Assembly: GCA_002773655.1 (NCBI GenBank)
Contig: PFAR01000054.1
Coordinates: 352-26,426 of the forward strand
Source of the DNA: Candidatus Falkowbacteria bacterium CG10_big_fil_rev_8_21_14_0_10_43_10
GTDB lineage: Bacteria; Patescibacteriota; Patescibacteriia; Patescibacteriales; XYC2-FULL-47-12
DNA: 26,075 nucleotides
Direction of reading: 5' to 3'
The notes under the pieces are model-generated. The model made no database searches. It was given only the letters and a program-made list of their open reading frames with translations, and had not been told where the DNA came from. The position numbers and the translations under genes are program-made. This document shows, piece after piece, positions 15,813 to 24,172 of the stretch. How positions within the stretch are numbered: position 1 is the stretch's first letter; each line of letters starts with the position of its first letter.

Positions 15813-15818
15813 TATAAT
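15813..15818 (+). promoter_or_regulatory. Extended -10 box for the DUF4258/DUF2283-like pair
   Basis: TTGCTATAAT gives a perfect TATAAT with the TGn extension. Transcription would begin near 15825, about 36 bases before the ATG at 15861. The -35 is weak. Confidence 0.5.
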
Positions 15819-15830
15819 AACTATACTTCA

Positions 15831-15859
15831 ATCATATCCTAAAAACATCCCAAAAACAA
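15831..15859 (-). promoter_or_regulatory. Candidate divergent promoter for the 51-residue ORF and nucleotidyltransferase
   Basis: On the minus strand TTGTTT (15854-15859) and TATGAT (15831-15836) are 17 bases apart. A start near 15824 would leave a leader of about 27 bases. It overlaps the transcribed leader of the divergent plus-strand pair. Confidence 0.35.
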
Positions 15860-15860
15860 T

Positions 15861-16082
15861 ATGATCTACTTTACTAAATATGCCAATGATAAATTTGAAA
15901 TACTGAATAAGTATAAAGTTTTCATTACCAAGGAAGAGGTCGAGGAAGCGGTTAAAGCGCCAGATAAAATAACCGCGAAAGACCGGTACTGGCGCGCGGA
16001 AAAAGACGATTTAAAGGTATTTTACCGGCAGGAGGAGAATATAAAAAAAGTCGTCACTTTTTTCCCGGCCCATAATAAGTAA
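15861..16082 (+). CDS. DUF4258-like small protein (possible toxin of a two-gene module)
   Basis: 73 residues. The pattern FTKYANDKFE near the N-terminus, VFITKEEVEEAVKAPDKI in the middle, and DDLKVFYRQEEN...VVTFFPA at the end matches the layout of DUF4258 proteins (TKHA..R...ISEEEVEEVL..PD...LRVVY....VVTVY). That fold is sometimes listed with mRNA-interferase-like toxins; no catalytic residue can be named here. The gene is 12 bases before a DUF2283-like gene, an arrangement I know from other genomes, and both are flanked by an extended -10 box and a perfect palindromic terminator. A toxin-antitoxin function is inference. There is no Shine-Dalgarno sequence before the ATG. Confidence 0.65.
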   Translation: MIYFTKYANDKFEILNKYKVFITKEEVEEAVKAPDKITAKDRYWRAEKDDLKVFYRQEENIKKVVTFFPAHNK

Positions 16083-16094
16083 AACTTTTTATCT

Positions 16095-16307
16095 ATGGTT
16101 AATTACGACCCGGAAACCAATTTAATCTCCATTGAAATCGCCCAAGGCAGGATTGATCACGTAATCGAGCTGGGTAATTTTTTAATTCATGTCAATAAAA
16201 AAAACGCGCCGCTGCTGATTGAAATCCTGGACGGCGGAAAATTTATCGGCCAGCTCCAAAAATTTAAAAAAGAGGATATCATTAAATCCGTCGCCCCGGC
16301 CGGATAA
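16095..16307 (+). CDS. DUF2283 family protein (possible antitoxin partner)
   Basis: 70 residues with the DUF2283 pattern: an opening YDPETNLISIEIAQG (residues 4-18), a central negative-to-hydrophobic strand (VIELGNFLIHVN), and the family hallmark LIEILDGGKFIG (41-52), followed by a short helical tail. DUF2283 proteins are small beta-rich domains of unknown function, often next to DUF4258 genes. Here the gap is 12 bases, so the two are one transcript. The palindromic terminator begins 30 bases after the stop. Confidence 0.75.
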   Translation: MVNYDPETNLISIEIAQGRIDHVIELGNFLIHVNKKNAPLLIEILDGGKFIGQLQKFKKEDIIKSVAPAG

Positions 16308-16336
16308 ATTAGACTGAAAGTCGCGGAGATTGCATT

Positions 16337-16377
16337 AAAAAAGTAGGGGCGGGTTTTAAACCCGCCCCTACTTTTTT
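16337..16377. terminator. Bidirectional intrinsic terminator between the DUF2283 gene and rpoC
   Basis: Arms AAAAAAGTAGGGGCGGGTTT (16337-16356) and AAACCCGCCCCTACTTTTTT (16358-16377) are exact reverse complements around one base. A GC-rich stem is followed by a T run on either strand, so it can end both convergent transcripts. Palindromes of this GTAGGGGCGGGTTT type also occur as dispersed repeats in many bacteria, so it may be a repeat put to use as a terminator. Confidence 0.85.
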
Positions 16378-16394
16378 ATTTTAAATCTAAATGT

Positions 16395-19300
16395 TTATTT
16401 ATTTCTGTCATAAGCCCGAAAACCGGTGCCAGCCGGAATCAGGCGGCCGATAATTACATTTTCTTTCAATCCCTCCAGCGTATCCACCTTGCCGTTAATG
16501 GCTGCCTCAATCAGCACGCGGGCTGTTTCCTGAAACGAAGCGGCTGATAAAAAGCTGTCGGTCGTCAGCGATGCCTTAGTCATTCCTAAAAGCAGAAGCT
16601 CGCCCATTGCCGGTTTCTTTTTATTTTGTCTGGCTTGCTTATTGGCTCTGTCAAAAATTACCTTTTCGATGACCTCTCCCGGCAACAAATCCGTCTCTCC
16701 CTGATCTTTTATCAGAACCCGGGAAAACATCTGGCGGACAATAATCTCCACGTGCTTGTCATTGAGCGGCTGGCCCTGCGATGAATAAACGTACTGAATA
16801 TCATGAATAATATATTTCTGGGTGGCCAGACGGCCGCAGAGAGCGTAATATTGCTGCAAATCCAAGCTGCCCTCGGTAAGCTGGGTTCCTTTAGTTATTT
16901 TATCGCCATCGCTGGCCCAGATAGCATACCCCTTGGGAATAATAAACTCCTTGGCTTTATCGGCCGTGAAGCTTACTTTAATATATTTGTCGCTCACGGC
17001 GGCAATGCCGGATTCCTTGGATTTTATTTCCACTCCGTCCAAAGAAAACAGCGCCTGACCGCGCTTCACTTCCTCATTGTCTTTTACTAAAATAACTGGT
17101 TTTATTTTCTTTTTAGCCGCTTTTTTGCCATCGTTTTTACTGAAGTCGGAATTGCCGGACGGCATCTCCCGCAAGGCTTCGGCAAAATAATATTTACTGC
17201 TGTCAGTTCCCTGATAAATAATCTTTAATACCTTGGAGTTGGTTGTCTGAGCGATAACCCTTCCTTTCTCGTCTTCAATCATTTTCTCCAGAGTTTCAAT
17301 TTTAACGACCCCGTCCACGTCCGAGACCAAGGCTTTGCGCTTCGGCGGCCGGGCCTCGAATATCTCTTCAACGCGCGGCAGACCTTGGGTTATATCCTCG
17401 CCGGCGACTCCGCCGGTATGGAAGGTTCTCATCGTCAGCTGGGTGCCCGGCTCTCCGATAGACTGAGCCGCTATAATACCGACCGCCGTGCCGAGCTTAA
17501 CCGGCTTGTTATAACTAAGGTCATAGCCGTAGCAAGTCGCGCAAATTCCTTTTTCGGATTTGCAATTAAGCGGACTTCTGATAATGGCTTCTTTAATTTC
17601 CTCTTTTTCCAGATTTTTTGCTGTTTCATCGCTAACCAGCTCTTTGGCTTTTAATAGAACCTTTCCTTTGGCATTAACCAAGTCTTCAGCCAAATACCTT
17701 CCAACAATGCGTTTAATCAGAGTTGTGCCGTTTTCTTCGCTTTCCTTCTGCGTTATAATCGAGCCTTCCTTAGACCCGCAATCATCAATGGTAATGACGA
17801 CATCCTGGGCGACATCAATTAAGCGCCGGGTAAGATAACCGGCGTTGGCGGTCCTTAGAGCCGTGTCTGATAAGCCCTTGCGCACTCCATGAGTGGCGAT
17901 AAAATATTCTAAAACATCAAAGCCTTTCTTAAAGTTGCCTTTTACCGGCAATTCAATAATCTCGCCCGAAGGGGAAGTTACCAAGCCCTTCATGCCGATG
18001 ATCTGGGTCAGCTGGGCCCAAGAGCCGCGCGCTCCCGACTGGATCATGGAATAAACTGACCCGCGGGGGTCGATGCTGATTTTAACGGCTTCGGACACTT
18101 TGTCTTTTGTTTCCGTCCAGAGCTGGACAATTTTGGCATAACGCTCGCTCTGTGTTAAAAGGCCCTCTTCATATTGCTCCTGCACGGTGTCAATTTTGTG
18201 TTCTGTTTCCGCGATTAATTTATCGCGCTCCTTCAGGCCGGGCAAGTCGCCCATTCCCCAGGACAAGCCGCTCTTGGTTATATATTCAAGCGCCAGATCC
18301 TTCATTTCGTCTACCAGCTGCACCGTGCGGTCTTCTTCATAAATATCCAAACAGTCTTTTATCACTTTATTTAAATTCTTTTTTACCACAACTTCGTTGA
18401 TGAATCGCAATTTTTCCGGAATAATGCTGTTAAAAATAATTCTGCCGGCGGAAGTATTCAAGAGTTCAACTTTGCGGCTGCCGGTCTTTATCCGAACCCT
18501 GATAGGCTGCTGCAAGCCGATTTTGCCTATCTGGTAGGCTAAAGTTGCCTCCTCTTCATCGGTGAACAAAGGCATTTTTTTCTCCTCAATCTGATCGGGG
18601 ATATCAGTCAGATAATAAGCGCCCCATACTATATCCTGCGAAGGAGTAACAATCGGGCTGCCGGTCGCCGGCTTGAGGAGATTATGGCTGGCCAGCATTA
18701 TATCGCGCGCTTCCACAACCGCTTCCTTCGTCAGAGGCACGTGCACCGCCATCTGGTCGCCGTCAAAATCGGCGTTAAAAGCCGAACAGACCAAAGGATG
18801 GATCTGAATCGCTTTTCCTTCAATTAAAATTGGCTTAAAAGCTTGGATTCCCAAACGGTGCAGAGTCGGCGCCCGGTTGAGCAAGACGTAAGCTTCTTTA
18901 ATGATTTCTTCTAAAATATCCCAGACTTCATCAGCCCCGGACTCAATATACCGGGAAGCGCTGCGGACATTATGAACAATCTCCCGCTTAATTAATTTGC
19001 TGATAATAAAAGGCTTGAATAATTCCAGCGCCATTTTTTTAGGCAAACCGCACTGGTATAATTTTAGTTTAGGATTAATAACAATTACCGACCGGCCGGA
19101 ATAATCGACGCGTTTGCCTAATAAATTCTGGCGGAACCGGCCCTGCTTGCCTTTAAGAATATCCGCTAAAGATTTCAACATTCTTTTTTGGCCGGTTGAG
19201 GCCGTCACGGTTTTGCCGTGCCGGGCGGAATTATCAATCAAAGCATCCACCGCTTCCTGCAGCATGCGCTTTTCATTGCGGCAGATTACCTCCGGCGCGT

Positions 19301-20333
19301 TCAGCTCAATGAGCTGGCTCAGGCGGTTGTTCCGGCTGATAACGCGGCGGTATAAATCATTTAAATCCGAAGTGGCAAAACGGCCTCCGTCAAGCGGAAC
19401 CATCGGCCGGAGATCAGGAGGGATAACAGGAATAACTTTAAGAACCATCCAGTCGGGCCTTAAATTATTGGCTGACAGGCTTTTAATAAGCTTCAGCCTC
19501 CGCAAAAGCTTTTCCCGCTTGGAATCAAGCACGCTCTCTAAATCCTTCTCCAGTTTAACAATCATTTTCTTTAAATCAATTCTTTCCAAAAGCTTAAGTA
19601 TCGCCTCGGCGCCGATGCCCGCTTCAAAAATATGCCCGTATTTAAGCGCCAAGTTCTGATAGTTATGCTCCGATATAATTGACATCAGCTTTATCTCTTT
19701 AATTTCTTCCTGAGCGGTTTTAAAAGCCCGCTCCAGCTTTTCTTCTTTTTCGGTTTTTATCTTCTCCAGTTGCTCCACTTCCTTCTCTTTATTCTGGTCT
19801 TTGTTGATCTCAGACTTTTTCTTTTTAAATTCAGCTTCTATCTGCTTCTTTTTATTTTTAAACTCATCTTTAACCTGCTGCAATGTAGCCTGTTTTAGTT
19901 CCTCATTAACGTCGGTAATTACAAAACTGGCGAAATATATCACCTTTTCCAAAGCCGTGGAAGGCAAATCAAGCACAATGCCTATTTTTGAAGAAATCCC
20001 CCGCAAAAACCAGATATGAGTAACAGGGGACTGCAGTTCAATATGGCCCATGCGCTCGCGCCGGACAATGCTGCGGGTTACCTCCACTCCGCACTTATCA
20101 CAAATTATTCCCTTATAGCGGATTTTTTTATATTTTCCGCAATAGCATTCCCAATCTTTCGAAGGGCCAAAAATTTTCTCGCAAAACAGTCCGTCTTTTT
20201 CCGGCTTCTGGGTGCGATAATTCACGGTTTCGGGGCGGATTACCTCGCCGTGCGACCACGACAAAATAATCTTCGGGGAAGCGAGCTTAAGTTTAATAGC
20301 GTCAAAATCAGTTGTCTTTATAGGATTCAACAT
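16395..20333 (-). CDS. rpoC: DNA-directed RNA polymerase subunit beta'
   Basis: 1,312 residues, the catalytic beta' subunit. The N-terminal zinc-binding site uses C63, C65, C78 and C81 (CYC...CDKC). The active-site magnesium loop NADFDGD is at about 520. The second zinc site has one Cys near 850 (DDCGSKEG) and three in NCKSEKGICATC near 926-936. The bridge helix/trigger loop region follows with GEPGTQLTMRTFHTGG near 965-980. The C-terminus ends with the typical GRLIPAGTGF block. Residues ~150-215 are a Lys/Glu-rich coiled coil. No large lineage insert is evident, and the length is modest compared with ~1,400 in E. coli. It follows rpoB after 91 bases (partly the in-frame rpoB tail), so the usual rpoBC unit is present. 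There is no Shine-Dalgarno sequence before the ATG. Confidence 0.98.
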   Translation of the reverse strand: MLNPIKTTDFDAIKLKLASPKIILSWSHGEVIRPETVNYRTQKPEKDGLFCEKIFGPSKDWECYCGKYKKIRYKGIICDKCGVEVTRSIVRRERMGHIELQSPVTHIWFLRGISSKIGIVLDLPSTALEKVIYFASFVITDVNEELKQATLQQVKDEFKNKKKQIEAEFKKKKSEINKDQNKEKEVEQLEKIKTEKEEKLERAFKTAQEEIKEIKLMSIISEHNYQNLALKYGHIFEAGIGAEAILKLLERIDLKKMIVKLEKDLESVLDSKREKLLRRLKLIKSLSANNLRPDWMVLKVIPVIPPDLRPMVPLDGGRFATSDLNDLYRRVISRNNRLSQLIELNAPEVICRNEKRMLQEAVDALIDNSARHGKTVTASTGQKRMLKSLADILKGKQGRFRQNLLGKRVDYSGRSVIVINPKLKLYQCGLPKKMALELFKPFIISKLIKREIVHNVRSASRYIESGADEVWDILEEIIKEAYVLLNRAPTLHRLGIQAFKPILIEGKAIQIHPLVCSAFNADFDGDQMAVHVPLTKEAVVEARDIMLASHNLLKPATGSPIVTPSQDIVWGAYYLTDIPDQIEEKKMPLFTDEEEATLAYQIGKIGLQQPIRVRIKTGSRKVELLNTSAGRIIFNSIIPEKLRFINEVVVKKNLNKVIKDCLDIYEEDRTVQLVDEMKDLALEYITKSGLSWGMGDLPGLKERDKLIAETEHKIDTVQEQYEEGLLTQSERYAKIVQLWTETKDKVSEAVKISIDPRGSVYSMIQSGARGSWAQLTQIIGMKGLVTSPSGEIIELPVKGNFKKGFDVLEYFIATHGVRKGLSDTALRTANAGYLTRRLIDVAQDVVITIDDCGSKEGSIITQKESEENGTTLIKRIVGRYLAEDLVNAKGKVLLKAKELVSDETAKNLEKEEIKEAIIRSPLNCKSEKGICATCYGYDLSYNKPVKLGTAVGIIAAQSIGEPGTQLTMRTFHTGGVAGEDITQGLPRVEEIFEARPPKRKALVSDVDGVVKIETLEKMIEDEKGRVIAQTTNSKVLKIIYQGTDSSKYYFAEALREMPSGNSDFSKNDGKKAAKKKIKPVILVKDNEEVKRGQALFSLDGVEIKSKESGIAAVSDKYIKVSFTADKAKEFIIPKGYAIWASDGDKITKGTQLTEGSLDLQQYYALCGRLATQKYIIHDIQYVYSSQGQPLNDKHVEIIVRQMFSRVLIKDQGETDLLPGEVIEKVIFDRANKQARQNKKKPAMGELLLLGMTKASLTTDSFLSAASFQETARVLIEAAINGKVDTLEGLKENVIIGRLIPAGTGFRAYDRNK

Positions 20334-20364
20334 AATTGATTATTTAGTTGAAAAAAATTATTTT

Positions 20365-20424
20365 TTACTTTTCTTCCTTTTCCTTCTCTTTATCCTCTTC
20401 TCCTGCGTCCGCGGCAGAATCACC
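20365..20424 (-). other. In-frame charged tail after the rpoB amber stop
   Basis: Directly after the rpoB TAG (20425-20427) the same frame continues for 19 sense codons, GDSAADAGEEDKEKEKEEK, and then TAA at 20365-20367. The composition is like the acidic/charged C-terminal tails common on RpoB. It looks like former coding sequence cut by a nonsense change, or sequence reached by readthrough. Confidence 0.6.
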
Positions 20425-23400
20425 CTAGACGCTCTTATTGATAACCTTCGTTTCCTGGATATTATTATCCCTTGATTCATCTTTAGGATCTAAACTTTCC
20501 TCCTCTTTATAGCCGATCAATTCCACGTCCAAACACAGCCCCTTCATTTCGCGAATCAGCACGTTAAACGACTCCGGAACGTTTTGCTTTCTTATTTCTT
20601 CACCCTTGATAATTGATTCGTAAGCCTTTGACCGTCCCGGGACATCGTCGGATTTAATAGTTAAAATTTCCTGCAAACAATGGGCCGCGCCGTAAGCCTC
20701 CAAAGCCCAAACTTCCATTTCGCCGAAACGTTGCCCGCCAAATTGGGCCTTGCCGCCCAAGGGCTGCTGAGTAATAAGCGAATAAGGGCCGATTGAGCGC
20801 TGGTGCATCTTATCTTCCACCATGTGGTTTAATTTCAGCATATACTTGTAGCCGACAGTGACTGGCTTATCAAACACCTCTCCGCTCTTGCCATCTATTA
20901 ATTTTATCTTTCCATGTTCAGGATAACCGGCTTTTTTAAGCTCTCCCCTGATTTGCTCTTCAGTAATGCCATTTAACGGCGGCGTGGCGACTTTGTAGCC
21001 GAGTTTTTTAGCCGCTAATCCCAAGTGGGTTTCCAGCAACTGCCCTAAATTCATGCGGGAAACAACGCCTAAAGGAGAAAGGACAATATCAATCGGAGTG
21101 CCGTCTTCCAGATAAGGCATATCTTCCGCCGGCACCACGCGGGAAACAACGCCTTTATTGCCGTGCCGCCCGGCCATTTTGTCGCCGACCTGAATCTTGC
21201 GCAGATTGGCGATGGTAATCTGGATAGATTGGATCACTCCGGCCGGCAATTTGTCCCCTTCTTCGCGGGAAAATATCTTTATATCAACCACTTTGCCGTG
21301 CTCCCCGTGCTCTAAATACAGCGAGCTGTCGCGGATATCTTTGGCTTTATCCCCGAATATCGCCCGCAGCAGCTTTTCTTCGGCGGAAAGTTCGGTCTCG
21401 CCTTTTGGAGTGATTTTACCGACCAGAATGTCTCCGGAAGAAACCTCCGCGCCAATCCGGATAATACCGGTTTCATCCAAATCTTTCAGGCGTTCGACTG
21501 AAATATTAGGGATGTCTTTAGTCACGACTTCCGGCCCCAGCTTAGTGTCGCGGACATCTATGGTATAATTTTCAATATGGATTGAGGAGTACACATCCTC
21601 ATTTACCAATCTTTCGGAAATAATAATAGCGTCTTCAAAATTAAATCCCTCTCTGGTCATAAAAGCCACCAAAACATTTCGGCCGATAGCGATTTCACTG
21701 TTATCAATCGCCGCTCCGTCGGAAATGACATCGCCCTGCCTGATTTTATCGCCCTGACTGACGGTCGGATGCTGGTTAATACAGGTGGAATGATTGGAGC
21801 GGACGAATTTATTTAACAAATATTCTTTAATTTCTCCGTCCTTGTTTTTAATGGTTATCTTATCTCCCTGAACAAATTCAACTGTACCGTCCTCTTCGGC
21901 GATTGCCACATGGCCGGAATCAATCGCCGCCCGCCTTTCAATCCCCGTGCCCACAATCGGCGCTTCCGGTTTTATTAAAGGCACCGCCTGGCGCTGCATA
22001 TTTGTGCCCATTAAGGCCCTGATTCCATCGTCATGCTCTAAAAAAGGGATGCAGGAAGTCGCGACGGAAACGATTTGATTGGCCGCTACTTCAATAAAAT
22101 CAATTTTTTCCACGGTTTCAATGGAGGGCTCACCGTATTTTCTTACCTCGGCCCGACCGACCAAAAAATGCCCTTCACCGTCGGTAGGAGTATTATAGAA
22201 AGTGGTAATGTATTTTTCTTCTTCAAAAGCGTCAAGATAAACAATTTCGCTGGTGATAACCGGCCGGATGGGAATTTTAATGGGTCCCAGCTTTTCTAAT
22301 TTTTTCGCGAGAGCTTCATCAATCTTCTCGCCCGCTTTAGCGGCCAACTCTCCTTTTTTGCCTTCTTGATGGTAATCATAAACATCTTCCCGCAAAATTT
22401 TTCCAATAGTTATTTTTGCCTTATTGTCAACATCATGCAATATCCGGCGGTAAGGCGCCTCTAAAAAGCCATAGCTATTCAGTTTGGCATAGCTGGCCAT
22501 ATGCCCCACCAGGCCGATATTCGGCCCTTCCGGAGTGGCAATCGGGCAGATGCGGCTGTAATGGGTAGTATGCACGTCCCGGACTTCAAAACCGGCTCGC
22601 TCGCGGGTCAGCCCTCCCGGCCCCATGGCTGACAACCTCCGCTTATGCTCAAGCTCGGCCAGCGGATTAGTCTGGTCCATAAACTGGGAAAGCTGAGAAG
22701 ACATGAAAAATTCTTTCACTACGCCGATTACCGGCCGGGCGTTAATAAGCTTGTTGGGAGTTAAATCGGCGATATCAATAGTGCTCATCCGGTCTTTAAT
22801 AATGCGCTCCATGCGGGATAAACCAAGCCGGAATTTATTTTGGATCAGTTCGCCGACCGCCCGAACGCGCCGGTTGCCGAGGTGATCAATGTCGTCTTCT
22901 TTTCCTTGAATTTTATTTAATCTGATAACCTCGCTTAAAATGGCGATGATGTCTTCGCGGCGGAAAATTCTGGTTTCTTTATTGTTGGGAATATCAAAGC
23001 CAAACCGCTTATTAAGCTTATATCTGCCTACCCGGTCAAAATCATAGCGGTCAAAGCGAAAAAACATGGAATAGATAAGGTTGCGGGCGTTTTCCACGGT
23101 AGCCAAATCCCCGGGCCTGATGCGCTTATAAACCTCTTTTAATCCTTCGGCTTCATTCTTCGCCACGTCTTTCTTGATAGTCGCTTCGATATAGCTTATT
23201 TCGCTGTCCGCTTCAACTTCCTTAAACAGGTTTTTTATCTCGGCATCGGTTTCATAGCCGAAAGCCCGCAAAAGAGAAGTAACTGCCACTTTGCGCTTGC
23301 GGTCGATCCGAACCCAGATCACATTGTTGCCGTCGGTTTCAATTTCCAGCCAAGCGCCGCGGTTAGGAATTATTTTCGCGCCGTAATATTTCTTCCCTTT

Positions 23401-23850
23401 AATAAGCTCGGCGTTAAAAATAACTCCGGCGGACCTGATCAGCTGGGAAACTACCACCCGCTCAATGCCGTTAATAATAAAAGTGCCGCGCGTTGTCATC
23501 AGCGGCATATCTCCTAAAAATACCTCTTGAGTAATTGATTTATCGGTCTGTTTATTAAACAGCCTAGCCTTGACGCGCAACGGCGCTTCATAGGTAATAT
23601 TTTTCGCCTTGCTCTCCAGTTCGGTAAATTTCGGCTCATCCAGATAATAATCCTCAAAACAAAGCTCCAAATTGCGGCCGATAAAATCGTTAATCGGGGA
23701 AATTTCATCAAATAAATCTTTTACCCCTTCTTCTAAAAACCATTTGTAGGAATTTTTTTGCACCTCGATTAAATCAGGCATTTCCAAAGATGTGGGCTCC
23801 TCAACGAACATTTTTCTTTTAGTGCTGATGCTTTGAGTGTTAGTTGGCAT
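20425..23850 (-). CDS. rpoB: DNA-directed RNA polymerase subunit beta
   Basis: 1,141 residues from the ATG at 23850 (MPTNTQSIS). The frame is open to an ATG at 23904, but those 18 codons run through a GC-rich hairpin and do not resemble RpoB, so I reject that start. Landmarks are GTFIINGIERVVVSQLIRS near the N-terminus; the rifampicin pocket SSQLSQFMDQTNP / HKRRLSAMGPGGLTRERAGF with the usual Asp, His, Arg and Ser present (Met replaces the Leu of SALGPGG); TPEGPNIGLV; GFNFEDAIIISERLV; GDKMAGRHGNKGVVS; and the end block SIGPYSLITQQPLGGKAQFGGQRFGEMEVWALEAYGA. It is shorter than the ~1,340 of E. coli, with lineage-specific domains missing. No rplJ-rplL precedes it here: a Mur ligase does. The stop is TAG followed by an in-frame charged tail. 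Confidence 0.98.
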   Translation of the reverse strand: MPTNTQSISTKRKMFVEEPTSLEMPDLIEVQKNSYKWFLEEGVKDLFDEISPINDFIGRNLELCFEDYYLDEPKFTELESKAKNITYEAPLRVKARLFNKQTDKSITQEVFLGDMPLMTTRGTFIINGIERVVVSQLIRSAGVIFNAELIKGKKYYGAKIIPNRGAWLEIETDGNNVIWVRIDRKRKVAVTSLLRAFGYETDAEIKNLFKEVEADSEISYIEATIKKDVAKNEAEGLKEVYKRIRPGDLATVENARNLIYSMFFRFDRYDFDRVGRYKLNKRFGFDIPNNKETRIFRREDIIAILSEVIRLNKIQGKEDDIDHLGNRRVRAVGELIQNKFRLGLSRMERIIKDRMSTIDIADLTPNKLINARPVIGVVKEFFMSSQLSQFMDQTNPLAELEHKRRLSAMGPGGLTRERAGFEVRDVHTTHYSRICPIATPEGPNIGLVGHMASYAKLNSYGFLEAPYRRILHDVDNKAKITIGKILREDVYDYHQEGKKGELAAKAGEKIDEALAKKLEKLGPIKIPIRPVITSEIVYLDAFEEEKYITTFYNTPTDGEGHFLVGRAEVRKYGEPSIETVEKIDFIEVAANQIVSVATSCIPFLEHDDGIRALMGTNMQRQAVPLIKPEAPIVGTGIERRAAIDSGHVAIAEEDGTVEFVQGDKITIKNKDGEIKEYLLNKFVRSNHSTCINQHPTVSQGDKIRQGDVISDGAAIDNSEIAIGRNVLVAFMTREGFNFEDAIIISERLVNEDVYSSIHIENYTIDVRDTKLGPEVVTKDIPNISVERLKDLDETGIIRIGAEVSSGDILVGKITPKGETELSAEEKLLRAIFGDKAKDIRDSSLYLEHGEHGKVVDIKIFSREEGDKLPAGVIQSIQITIANLRKIQVGDKMAGRHGNKGVVSRVVPAEDMPYLEDGTPIDIVLSPLGVVSRMNLGQLLETHLGLAAKKLGYKVATPPLNGITEEQIRGELKKAGYPEHGKIKLIDGKSGEVFDKPVTVGYKYMLKLNHMVEDKMHQRSIGPYSLITQQPLGGKAQFGGQRFGEMEVWALEAYGAAHCLQEILTIKSDDVPGRSKAYESIIKGEEIRKQNVPESFNVLIREMKGLCLDVELIGYKEEESLDPKDESRDNNIQETKVINKSV

Positions 23851-23873
23851 AATATTATTTTTAACACAGAGTA

Positions 23874-23900
23874 ACTCCCGCGGCCCGCGGCCGCGGGAGT
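23874..23900 (-). promoter_or_regulatory. GC-rich hairpin in the rpoB leader
   Basis: ACTCCCGCGGC (23874-23884) and GCCGCGGGAGT (23890-23900) are exact reverse complements with a five-base spacer. In the rpoB mRNA the stem ends 23 bases before the ATG at 23850. No U-run follows, so it is not a terminator. It stands out in a leader that is otherwise very AT-rich. Confidence 0.7.
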
Positions 23901-24019
23901 ACAAAAAAATACCTTTTATTCCAAAAACAAGGCTATAAAAAAATTTATTTAGTTAAGATTCGGCGGAAAAAAAGCACAGAGTATGTGTAACGTATTTTTA
24001 AAAAAAATTAAAATGTTCC

Positions 24020-24075
24020 AAAAAAACAAAAAACGGCTTTCTTATTTGTAGCGGAAAAATCCCGCAGAAACCGTT
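24020..24075 (-). terminator. Intrinsic terminator or attenuator upstream of rpoB
   Basis: On the minus strand AACGG-TTTC (arm 24067-24075) pairs with GAAAG-CCGTT (24032-24041) with one bulged base. An inner stem GCGG/CCGC lies within (24062-24065 and 24051-24054). The outer stem is followed by a T-rich run, TTTTTTGTTTTTT. It lies between the promoter at 24144-24172 and rpoB. It could stop read-through from the Mur ligase gene, attenuate rpoB, or end a small RNA of ~115 bases. Confidence 0.7.
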
Positions 24076-24143
24076 CATTTTATATTTATGTTTATATGCA
24101 TTCTACAAACAAAATAAATTAGACTTATATCTATTGTTTTTTT

Positions 24144-24172
24144 ATATTAACAATAAAAAAAATATTTGTCAA
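24144..24172 (-). promoter_or_regulatory. Sigma-70-type promoter upstream of rpoB
   Basis: A perfect TTGACA (24167-24172) and TAATAT (24144-24149) are separated by the ideal 17 bases. Transcription would begin near 24137, giving a leader of ~287 bases before rpoB that includes both the terminator and the GC-rich hairpin. Confidence 0.65.

Noticed and set aside
19114..19659. 181-codon plus-strand frame inside rpoC
   Set aside because: Antisense to a conserved part of rpoC; Ser/Leu/Arg-rich composition typical of a shadow frame.
23851..23904. Longer rpoB start giving 18 extra residues
   Set aside because: The extra codons run through a GC-rich hairpin and encode an Arg/Gly-rich stretch unlike any RpoB N-terminus; the ATG at 23850 gives the usual start.
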